NCBI GenBank assembly: GCA_944588485.1
Contig: OX155905.1
Location: forward strand, 42,431,931 to 42,495,930
Length of the DNA: 64,000 bases
Direction of reading: 5' to 3'
Source of the DNA: Phosphuga atrata
Lineage: Eukaryota; Arthropoda; Insecta; Coleoptera; Silphidae
The notes under the pieces are model-generated. The model saw only the letters and a list, made by a program, of their open reading frames with translations. It was not told the DNA's origin and made no database searches. Position numbers and translations under genes: made by a program. The first letter of the stretch is position 1. The number at the start of each line of letters is the position of its first letter. This document shows positions 1-10,700 of the stretch, piece by piece.

Positions 1-1089
1 TAAATCTTTGGATGTAGATTCCCTTAGCGGAAATTTTGGTGTCAAAATACGGACGATAGCCTTATTGGTTTGCGTGTTATCGCCAAAAAACTTTGAACAA
101 GTTTCTGCAAGATTTTCTAAAATTTGAGTTTGTTGCGATTTCACAGGAAACTGAAATCACTTTTCTTTCAAAATCTCCGGAACCAATAAGGCTATCGGTC
201 AGGTTTTACAGCCAAAATTTCCACAACAACTCGGCACATCTAAGAAACTTATACAGAAATTCCTTGTTGCTCTAACTATATAGTTTAACTAACTTCTAAA
301 GTCTATTTAGACTATTCCATCTAATCCAAACTTATGGCAATTAGTTTCCCTAAATCTTTGGATGTAGATTCCCTTAGCGGAAATTTTGGTGTCAAAATAC
401 GGACGATAGCCTTATTGGTTTGCGTGTTATCGCCAAAAAACTTTGAACAAGTTTCTGCAAGATTTTCTAAAATTTGAGTTTGTTGCGATTTCACAGGAAA
501 CTGAAATCACTTTTCTTTCAAAATCTCCGGAACCAATAAGGCTATCGGTCAGGTTTTACAACCAAAATTTCCACAACAAAACAGCGCATCTAAGGAAATT
601 ATACAGAAATTCCTAGTTGCGCAAACTATATAGTTTAACTAACTTCTAAAGTCTATTTAGACCATTCCATCTAATCCACACTTATTCCAATTAGTTTCGT
701 TAAATATTTGGCTGTAGATTCCCTTTGCGGAAATTTTGGTAACAAAACGCTGACGATAGCCTTATTGGTTCGCGAGTTATCGCCAAAAAACTTTGAACAA
801 GTTTCTGCAAGATTTTGTAAAATTTGAGTTTGTTGCGATTTCACACGAAACTAAAATCACTTTTCTTTCAATATCTCCGGAACGAATAAGGCTATCGGCC
901 ATGTTTTATAACCAAAATTTTTACAACAACTCAGCGCTTCTAAGAAAATTATACAGAAATTTCTAAGCACTAACTATATAGTTTCAACTAACTTCTAAAG
1001 CCTATTTAGACCATTCCATCTAATCTGCACTTATCCCAATTAGTTTCACTAAATATTAGGATGTAGATTCCCTTTGCGGAAATTTTGGT
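1..1089 (+). repeat. Tandem repeat, ~350-bp monomer, about three copies
   Basis: The motif TAAATMTTTGGMTGTAGATTCCC recurs at 1, 351, 701 and 1050, giving a period of 349-350 bp. Copies 1 and 2 are nearly identical and copy 3 is more diverged. Each monomer carries a short inverted-repeat element: a left end beginning AATTTTGGT then GACGATAGCCTTATTGGTT, and a right end with AACCAATAAGGCTATCGGTC then CCAAAATTT (about 32-220, 382-570 and 732-920). The monomer therefore looks like a MITE plus about 150 bp of flank amplified together. The stretch lies inside the upstream intron of the calcium sensor gene. The small open frame at 93-275 falls inside a repeat unit and is not considered a gene. Confidence 0.9.
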
Positions 1090-1305
1090 ACCAAAACGTG
1101 GACGATAGCCTTATTTGCTATCGTCATGTATTGGCTGGTTTTATCGCCAAAAATCGTCAGCATCGCTGCGTTAGTGACGCGAGAGCCGCTTTGTTTCGAG
1201 CGGCTTTTGCGTCACTAACGCAGCGATACTGACGATTTTTAGCGATAACACGCGAACCAGCCATTATATGACGATAGCCAATAAGGCTATCGTCCGCGTT
1301 TTGGT
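1090..1305. mobile_element. Palindromic MITE (~216 bp hairpin)
   Basis: The sequence from ACCAAAACG at 1090 to CGTTTTGGT at 1305 reads as two ~100-bp arms that are almost perfect reverse complements, with the turn near 1192-1200 (AGCCGCT...AGCGGCT). Outer arm sequence (GACGATAGCCTTATT, GGCTGGTT, TTATCGCC) is the same as the ends of the element carried in the preceding 350-bp monomers, so it is a related but internally different non-autonomous element. It sits where the fourth monomer's element should be. No transposase is encoded. The DNA transposon superfamily cannot be assigned from the ends. Confidence 0.8.
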
Positions 1306-1632
1306 CTACATTAATGGAGAAATTATCGATTTTGATTGTTACCTATGTAATAATCGAGATTTGGGTTCGTGTATATTAACAAGAATGAAAGCAGACTTGA
1401 AACCATTGTATATAGATATCCACAAATTCCTTAATTAAAGCCTTTGAATAATATACGACTACTTTGCGAATGAATTATTCAATTTCGAGAACAAGACGCC
1501 CAAGCTAACGACGAATCTGTTATCAATTATTAAGCTCGGAGATTCCGTGTTTTCCGGGAGCCGCTGTGTAATAACGTGAGACGTGTTTCTGTTTTGCGAC
1601 GCGAATTAATGTGCGTTCTGTGCTTGTTGCAG

Positions 1633-1776
1633 CAAGATTGTCCGAACGGGCGGTTGACGCCGGCCAAGTTCGTCGACATGTACAAGATGTTCTTCCCGTC
1701 TGGAAACGCCGAGGAGTTCTGCGACCACGTCTTCCGGACCTTCGACATGGACAAGAACGGCTATATCGATTTTAAG
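1633..1776 (+). CDS. Calcium sensor gene 1, internal exon (EF1 and most of EF2)
   Basis: Forty-eight codons in phase 0 at both ends. The acceptor is CTTGTTGCAG before CAAGATTGT and the donor is TTTAAG|GTAAGT, a strong consensus. It encodes QDCPNGRLTPAKF (degenerate EF1), the NCS-typical MFFPSGNAEEF linker and the EF2 loop up to its 11th residue; the closing Glu is supplied by the next exon 29.5 kb downstream. An in-frame ATG upstream at 1576 belongs to intron sequence and is not used as a start, because NCS proteins have an additional conserved region before this point. Confidence 0.93.
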
Positions 1777-4700
1777 GTAAGTGTAAGGTGTCGTCCCCTT
1801 AAAAACCTCGTCGTTTTTAAGCTCGTCCTTCCTCGCAATTTACGTTTCATGCCATTTAAACGTCCAACAAAATAAACCTTGATGGCCATTACTTTTTGGA
1901 AATGTTTTACAGCTTTTTTTCGTTTTCTATCTCGCAGCTTTGAGCTTTGAGGCGCGGTGGTATCAAAAATGTCCCACCTTTGATATACTCATTTGCATTG
2001 TAGATTGTAGATTTGGTGGTGACGACTTGTAGGGCGAGCTTTTTATTGTATCCCACCGTCTTCCTTTAAACGTTGGTAAACTTACCCATTTAGGACGTCT
2101 CCTCTAGTCCTGAAATACAAATTTGCATAGCAAAATTATCTAAAATTCTCTGCCTCAAAGCGTTAAGTAAAGAACTTGCATTAGATTTTTGCAACATTTT
2201 GCAAAATTAGCAAGACCCAAGCAAGACCGCCAAGACCTATTGTTGCCAGTAGAAAACCTCATGGAAATGTATTGCATTGAACAATGACCACCAATATTTT
2301 TGCAACTTATTGCATATTGCAAAACTCTTTGGACATTGATTACGCAAACCCATGTCTATCTAGACCAATTTCTGCAACGAATTCCGTGCCTCAAGGTCTT
2401 AAGTAGTCAACTGTATGAAAATGTATTTATTACATTAAATAATGACCATCATGATTTTTGCAACTTTTTGCATATTGCAAAACTCTTTGGACATTGATTT
2501 CGCAAACCCATGTCCATCTAGACCTAATTCTGCAACGAATTCCATTCCTTAAAGGCGTAAGTAGTAAACTGTAAGGAAATGTATTTATTGCATTAAATAA
2601 TGACCATCAAGATTTTTGCAAATTACAAAACTAATTGGGAATCGATTACGTAAGCCCATGCCCATCAAGACCTATTTCTGCAACGATCCATTTTGTGTTT
2701 CGTTTAATTTATGCGAAGCGAGGAAATATGAAGGCACGCGAGCCATTTAGATTATATTTAGATTGCGGACGCCTTTTCTTGCGACCAGCGCAATTTACTT
2801 CTTCCACGAGAACACGAACCGCTGAAATTTTCGCCCTCGGTTCCTATTATCGAACGGTTTCTACTCGCGGCACAGCAAGGTCAGCAATAAATTTGCGTTC
2901 GCAAATTACCCTTTGCAAGATATTACTTACCACAAGCTTTTCTCTGCATTTAAAACATTATCGTCGTTATTGAAAAACCCTTTAATATATTTGATACTTG
3001 CGTATTAACGCCACCACAGCGAAAGGTCGCGCTACTGGGATTTATCTGCTCTAATCTAACCCTTGTCCAATATTTTTTCTTATTTCGGATCGAGAGGTCG
3101 CGCTACTGCGGATTTATCTGCTCCCTTATAACCTAATCGAACCATCGATTTTGTATCCTTATATAGGATTACCTTCTAAAAACAATCAAATCCCTTAAGG
3201 TTTGCCCGATAGGGTTTGCCTAGGTTTGGGATTATTTTCCAAAAACCACAGATTCTCTTCAAATTTTTGTGTACGGGTTTGCCTAGGTTCAAGCTTGTCA
3301 CACAAAGATAATCCAATCTCTTCAAATTTCTCCGTTAAGGTTTGCCTAGTTTCAGGCTTATAAACCTTCTAATGCCTACAAATTTATCCGTTGAGATTTA
3401 CCTAGGTTTGGGATTATCCTCTAAGAACAATCTAATCCCTTCAGGTTTACTCGGTAGGGTTTGCCTAGGTTGGGGATTATTTTTCAAAAACTACAAATTC
3501 TCTTCTAGTTTATCTGTACGGGTTTGCCTAGGTTTAGGCATGTCACACAAAGACAATCTAATCCCTTCAAATTTCTCCGTTAAGGTTTGCCTAGTTTTAG
3601 ACTTATCCTCAAAAAACCTTCTAATACCTTCAAATTTATACGTTGAGGTTTACCTAGGTTTAGGAATATCCTCTAAGAACAATCTAATCACTTAAGGTTT
3701 ACCCGGTAGGGTTTGCCTAGGTATGGGATTATTTTTCAAAAACCACAAATTCCCTTGAAATTTATCTGTACGGCTTTGCCTAGGTTCAGGCTTGTCACAC
3801 AAAGACAATCTAATACCTTCAAATTTCTCTGTTAAGGTTTGCCTAGTTTTAGGCTTATCCTCTAAAAACCTTCTAATACCTACAAATTTATCCGTTGGAG
3901 TTTTCCTAGGTTTAGGATTGTCTTTTAAAAACAATCTAATCTCTTCAGGTTTGCCCGGTAGGGTTTGCCTAGGTTTGAGCTTATTTCCAAAAAACTACAA
4001 ATGCTCTTCAAATTTATTTGTACGGGTTTGCCTAGGTTCAGGCTTGTCACACAAAGACAATCCAATCCCTTCAAATTTCGCCGTTAAAGTTTGCCTAGTT
4101 TCAGGCTTATCCTCTAAAAACCTACACATTAATCCGTTGGGGTTTGCCTAGGTTTCGGATTATCTTCTAAAAACAATCTAATCCCTGCAGGTTTACATGG
4201 TGGGGTTTGTCAAGGTTTAGACTTATCCTCCAAAAACAGTCTAATTCCTTCAAATTTATCCGATAGGGTTTGCCTAGGTTTGGGCTTATCTTTCAAAAAC
4301 CACAGTTTCTCTTCAAATTTATGTAGTCTTGTCTGTCTAGTTTTATCTGTCTAGTCTTGTCTGTCTAGTCTTGTCTGTCTAGTCTTGTCTGTCTAGTCTT
4401 GTCTGTCTAGTCTTGTTTGTCTAGTCTTGTCTGTCTAGTCTTGTCTGTCTAGTCTTGTCTGTCTAGTCTTGTCTGTCTAGTCTTGTCTGTCTAGTCTTGT
4501 CTGTCTAGTCTTGTCTGTCTAGTCTTGTCTGTTTAGTCTTGTCTGTCTAGTCTTGTCTGTCTAGTCTTGTCTGTCTAGTCTTGTCTGTCTAGTCTTGTCT
4601 GTCTAGTCTTGTCTGTCTAGTCTTGTCTGTCTAGTCTTGTCTGTCTAGTCTTGTCTGTCTAGTCTTGTTTGTCTAGTCTTGTCTGTCTAGTCTGTCTAGT

Positions 4701-7700
4701 CTTGTCTGTCTAGTCTTATCTGTCTAGTCTTGTCTGTCTAGTCTTGTCTGTCTAGTCTTGTCTGTCTAGTCTTGTCTGTCTAGTCTTGTCTGTCTAGTCT
4801 TGTCTGTCTAGTCTTGTCTGTCTAGTCTTATCTGTCTAGTCTTGTCTGTCTAGTCTTGTCTGTCTAGTTTTGTCTGTCTAGTTTTGTCTGTCTAGTCTTG
4901 TCTGTCTAGTCTTGTCTGTTTAGTCTTGTCTGTCTAGTCTTGTCTGTCTAGTCTTGTCTGTCTAGTCTTGTCTGTTTAGTCTTGTCTGTCTAGTCTTGTC
5001 TGCCTAGTCTTGTCTGTCTAGTCTTGTCTGTCTAGTCTTGTCTGTCTAGTCTTGTCTGTCTAGTCTTGTCTGTCTAGTCTTGTCTGTCTAGTCTTGTCTG
5101 TCTAGTCTTGTCTGTCTAGTCTTGTCTGTCTAGTCTTGTCTGTCTAGTCTTGTCTGTCTAGTCTTGTCTGTCTAGTCTTGTCTGTCTAGTCTTGTCTGTC
5201 TAGTCTTGTCTGTCTAGTCTTGTCTGTCTAGTCTTGTCTGTCTAGTCTTGTCTGTTTAGTCTTGTCTGTCTAGTCTTGTCTGTCTAGTCTTGTCTGTCTA
5301 GTCTTGTCTGTCTAGTCTTGTCTGTCTAGTCTTGTCTGTCTAGTCTTGTCTGTCTAGTCTTGTCTGTCTAGTCTTGTCTGTCTAGTCTTGTCTGTCTAGT
5401 CTTGTCTGTCTAGTCTTGTCTGTCTAGTCTTGTCTGTCTAGTCTTGTCTGTCTAGTCTTGTCTGTCTAGTCTTGTCTGTCTAGTCTTGTCTGTCTAGTCT
5501 TGTCTGTCTAGTCTTGTCTGTCTAGTCTTGTTTGTCTAGTCTTGTCTGTCTAGTCTGTCTAGTCTTGTCTGTCTAGTCTTATCTGTCTAGTCTTGTCTGT
5601 CTAGTCTTGTCTGTCTAGTCTTGTCTGTCTAGTCTTGTCTGTCTAGTCTTGTCTGTCTAGTCTTGTCTGCCTAGTCTTGTCTGTCTAGTCTTGTCTGTCT
5701 AGTCTTGTCTGTCTAGTCTTGTCTGTCTAGTCTTGTCTGTCTAGTCTTGTCTGTCTAGTCTTGTCTGTCTAGTCTTGTCTGTCTAGTCTTGTCTGTCTAG
5801 TCTTGTCTGTCTAGTCTTGTCTGTCTAGTCTTGTCTGTCTAGTCTTGTCTGTCTAGTCTTGTCTGTCTAGTCTTGTCTGTCTAGTCTTGTCTGTCTAGTC
5901 TTGTCTGTCTAGTCTTGTCTGTCTAGTCTTGTCTGTCTAGTCTTGTCTGTCTAGTCTTGTCTGTCTAGTCTTGTCTGTCTAGTCTTGTCTGTCTAGTCTT
6001 GTCTGTCTAGTCTTGTCTGTCTAGTCTTGTCTGTCTAGTCTTGTCTGTCTAGTCTTGTCTGTCTAGTCTTGTCTGTCTAGTCTTGTCTGTCTAGTCTTGT
6101 CTGTCTAGTCTTGTCTGTCTAGTCTTGTCTGTCTAGTCTTGTCTGTCTAGTCTTGTCTGTCTAGTCTTGTCTGTCTAGTCTTGTCTGTCTAGTCTTGTCT
6201 GTCTAGTCTTGTCTGTCTAGTCTTGTCTGTCTAGTCTTGTCTGTCTAGTCTTGTCTGTCTAGTCTTGTCTGTCTAGTCTTGTCTGTCTAGTCTTGTCTGT
6301 CTAGTCTTGTCTGTCTAGTCTTGTCTGTCTAGTCTTGTCTGTCTAGTCTTGTCTGTCTAGTCTTGTCTGTCTAGTCTTGTCTGTCTAGTCTTGTCTGTCT
6401 AGTCTTGTCTGTCTAGTCTTGTCTGTCTAGTCTTGTCTGTCTAGTCTTGTCTGTCTAGTATTGTCTGTCTAGTCTTGTCTGTCTAGTCTTGTCTGTCTAG
6501 TCTTGTCTGTCTAGTCTTGTCTGTCTAGTGTTTCCTGTCTAGTCTTGTCTGTCTAGTCTTGTCTGTCTAGTCTTGTCTGTCTAGTCTTGTCTGTCTAGTC
6601 TTGTCTGTCTAGTCTTGTCTGTCTAGTCTTGTCTGTCTAGTCTTGTCTGTCTAGTCTTGTCTGTCTAGTCTTGTCTGTCTAGTCTTGTCTGTCTAGTCTT
6701 GTCTGTCTAGTCTTGTCTGTCTAGTCTTGTCTGTCTAGTCTTGTCTGTCTAGTCTTGTCTGTCTAGTCTTGTCTGTCTAGTCTTGTCTGTCTAGTCTTGT
6801 CTGTCTAGTCTTGTCTGTCTAGTCTTGCCTGTCTAGTCTTGTCTGTCTAGTCTTGTCTGTCTAGTCTTGTCTGTCTAGTCTTGTCTGTCTAGTCTTGTCT
6901 GTCTAGTCTTGTCTGTCTAGTCTTGTCTGTCTAGTCTTGTCTGTCTAGTCTTGTCTGTCTAGTCTTGTCTGTCTATTCTTGTCTGTCTAGTCTTGTCTGT
7001 CTAGTCTTGTCTGTCTAGTCTTATCTGTTTAGTCTTGTCTGTCTAGTCTTGTCTGTCTAGTCTTGTCTGTCTAGTCTTGTCTGTCTAGTCTTGTCTGTCT
7101 AGTCTTGTCTGTCTAGTCTTGTCTGTCTAGTCTTGTCTGTCTAGTCTTGTCTGTCTAGTCTTGTCTGTCTAGTCTTGTCTGTCTAGTCTTGTCTAAATTT
7201 GCGTTCGCAAAGTACTCTTCGCAAGATATTACTTACCACAAGCTTTTCTCTGCATTTAAAACATTATCGTCGTTATTGAAAAACCCTTTAATATATTTGG
7301 TACTTGCGTATTAACGCCACCACAGCGAAAGGTCGCGCTACTAGGATTTATCAGCTCTAATCTAACCCTTGTCCAATATTTTTTCTTATTTCGGATCGAG
7401 AGGTCGCGCTACTGGGGATTTATCTGCTCCCTTATAACCTAATCGAACCATCGATTTTGTATCGAGAGGATTTAGGATTAAAATGTAGTAACGCGAACTG
7501 GATCCGATAAACCTAATCTAACCATCGTTTTTCTTCAAATCTATAGCTGCGGTGGCGTTAGTACGTAAGTACCATATATTGTTTAAAATGTTGTAAGAGA
7601 TGGATGGTAGTATTGACGCGGGGTTTTGTTTATCTTTCGTCTGCTTGTATACACACAGAGTCGTAACGTTTTCACAAAATAATCAAGTCTCTGGAAAGAC

Positions 7701-10700
7701 TTCAAAGCCTCGGCAGTGGGTCACAAACGTTCAATATTTACATCGTTCCCGTGAATATTACAAACTGTATCGGCATGTATTAGCATAAACAAACTTTTAA
7801 TACGCATTTCGTATTAAAAACGGAAATATGAATCGCAAGCCCTGTACCACGTTCAATATCGATCGTAAACGTTTCAGCTTAAACTTTGCAAAGCATAACC
7901 AACAGCCAAATATAACCTGTTTAGTGTCTGGGAAGGATTATAGATTGGCAGGGCTGTCGTTGCAGCCCCATGTCACGTACGAAGTGTTGTCAAAGTGTTG
8001 TGGTAGTGCAACGAAGTGTTCCTGAGACAAAGAGGTGTCACAAATATCAAGACTTCCCCGACACTTCACAATAAAACAGTTCAAAGTCACTTTACAACAT
8101 TGAACTGTTTCATTGTGAATTGTCGTGAAAGTGTCGGGGAAGTGTTGACATTGGCACAAGGAAAGAATCAATGAAGTGTCGTTGAACTGTTGAATTTCAA
8201 AAGTCGTATGAAGTGTTGTGGTAATGTAGTGAAGTGTTCCTGAAACAAAGACGTGTCACAAATGTCAACACTTCCCCGGCACTTCGACGAAAATTCACAA
8301 TAAAACAGTTCAAAGTCACTTTACAACGTTGAACTTTTTCATTGTGAATTGTCGTCAAAGTGTCGGGGAGGTGTTGACATTGGCGCAAGAAAAGAATCAA
8401 CGAAGTGTCGTTGAACTGTTGAATTTCAAAAGTCGTATGAAGTATTGTGGTAATGTAGCGAAGTGTTCCTGAGACAAAGACGTGTCACAAATGTCAACAC
8501 TTCCACGGCACTTCAACGAAAATTCACAATAAAACAGTTCAAAGTCGCTTAACAACAAAACGACAATTCATTGATACTGCCATTGCCTAAATGCCAACAT
8601 TTCCCCGACACTTCGACGACAATCCACTATGAAACAGTTCAACGACCCCTCATTGATACTTTAATTGCACAAATGTTAATACTTCAATCAAAAACAAACA
8701 AAATTGTCATCAAGGTAAAACTGTCATCGAAGCGTTAACATTTGTGCAATTGAAGTGTCACTGAAGTGTTTTATTGCGGATTGTCGTCGAAGTGTCGGGG
8801 AACTGTTGGCATTTAGGCAATGGCAGTTTAGTCAATGAATCGTTTTGTTGTAAAGTTACTTTGAACTGTTTTATTGTGTCTCTTTATGAAGTCTCGACAT
8901 TTGTGTCACCTCTTTGTCTTAGTACTACTAAGTAGTACTTAAGTAGTCTTTGTACTACTTCGTTACACTACCACAACACTTCGTACGACTTTTGAATTTC
9001 AACAGTTCAACGACACTTCATTGATTCTTTTCTTGCGCCAATGTCAACACTTCCCCGGCGCTTTGACGACAATTCACAATAAAACAGTGCAACGACATTT
9101 CATTGATACTTCGATGGTGCTAATGTTAACACTTCGATGACAATTGACAATGACACAATTCAACGGAATGTCGCAATAAAACTGTTCAACGACACTTCAT
9201 TGATTCTTTTCTTGCGCCAATGTAAACACTTCCCTGACACTTGGACGACAATTCACCATAAAACAGTTCAACGACACTTTTTTATCCATTAAGGTTTGTC
9301 TAGTCTTAGGCTTTTCCGCGAAAAAGCACATATGTTCTTCAAATTTATACGTTAGGGTTTGCCTAGGTTTAGACTTATCCTCCAAAAACAGTAACCCTTA
9401 AAATTTATCCGTTACGGTTTGAATAGGTTTGGGCTTATCTTTCAAAAAGCACAGATTCTCTTCAAATTTTTTCTGTACGGGTTCGCCTAGGTTCAGGCTT
9501 GCCACACAAAGACAATCCAATCCCTTCAAATTTCTCCGTTAAGGTTTGCCTAGGCCTTTCCTTTTAGGCCTATCCATTTACCTAGGCTTATCCTCCAAAA
9601 AACTTCCAACACCTTCCAATTTATCCGTTGGGGTTTGCCTAGGTTTAGGATTATCCTCCAAAAACGATGTAATTCCTTCAGGTTTGCACGGTAGGATTTG
9701 GCTAGGTTTGGGCATATTTTCCAAAAACCACAGATTCTCTTCAAATTTATCTGTACGGGTTTGCCTAGGTTTAGGCTTGTCACACAAAGACAATCCAATC
9801 CCTTCCAATTTCTCCGTTAAGGTTTGCCTAGTTTTAGGCTTATCCTAAAAAAACCTCCTAATACCTACAAATTTATCCGTTGGGATTTGCCTAGGTTTAA
9901 GATTACCTTCTAAAAACAATCTAATCCCTTCAGGTTTGCCTGGTAGGGTTTGCCTGGGTTTGAGCTTATTTCCCAAAAACTACAAATTCTTTTCAAATGC
10001 CTAGGTTTAGGATTACCTTCTAAAAACAGTCAAATCCCTTAAGGTTTTCCCGATAGGGTTTGCCTAGGTTTGGGATTATTTTCCAAAAACCACAGATTCT
10101 CTTCAAATTTTTCTGTACGGGTTTGCCTAGGTTCAAGCTTGTCACACAAAGATAATCCAATCTCTTCAAATTTCTCCGTTAAGGTTTGCCTAGTTTCAGG
10201 CTTATCCTCGATAAACCTTCTAATGCCTACAAATTTATACGTTGAGGTTTACCTAGGTTTAGGATTATCCTCTAAGAACAAACTAATCCCTTCAGGTTTA
10301 CTCGGTAGGGTTTGCCTAGGTTGGGGATTATTTTTCAAAAACTACAAATTCTCTTCTAATTTACCTGTACGGGATTGCCTAGGCTTAGGCATGTCACACA
10401 AAGACAATCTAATCCCTTCAAATTTCTCCGTTAAGGTTTGCCTAGTTTTAGACTTATCCTCAAAAAACCTTCTAATCCCTTCAAATTTATACGTTGAGGT
10501 TTACCTAGGTTTAGGATTATCCTCTAAGAACAATCTAATCACTTCAGGTTTACCCGGTAGGGTTTGCCTAGGTGTGGGATTATTTTTCAAAAACCACAAA
10601 TTCCCTTGAAATTTATCTGTACGGCTTTGCCTAGGTTCAGGCTTGTCACACAAAGACAATCTAATACCTTCAAATTTCTCTGTTAAGGTTTGCCTAGTTC

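Larger units (their letters stand above)
2889..7195 (+). repeat. Composite repeat block 1 (internally deleted copy)
   Basis: Leader 2889-3157 matches 7195-7463 and 13414-13683. At 3158 the match jumps to sequence equivalent to 11117 onwards in block 2, so about 3.65 kb (unique stretch, foldback region and first part of the GCCTAGG repeats) is missing. It then runs through GCCTAGG repeats to 4323, lacking one 240-bp higher-order unit relative to block 2, and ends with a 14-bp array (4325-7195). Confidence 0.88.

Noticed and set aside
1576..1632. In-frame ATG upstream of the first calcium sensor exon as a start codon
   Set aside because: A splice acceptor lies at 1631-1632 and the NCS family has a conserved N-terminal region that is missing here; it must come from upstream exons.
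4325..7195. CRISPR-like array
   Set aside because: Units are 14 bp and contiguous, with no unique spacers and no cas genes; the DNA is animal nuclear.
7600..7788. 62-codon frame duplicated at 13820 as a possible conserved gene
   Set aside because: Identity is explained by duplication of the whole block, including non-coding parts; no domain or splice signals.
10070..10609. 179-codon open frame, and overlapping 94-119 codon frames on both strands
   Set aside because: They lie wholly in 63-bp repeats; the period is a multiple of three, both strands are open, and no domain, splice or start signal supports a gene.
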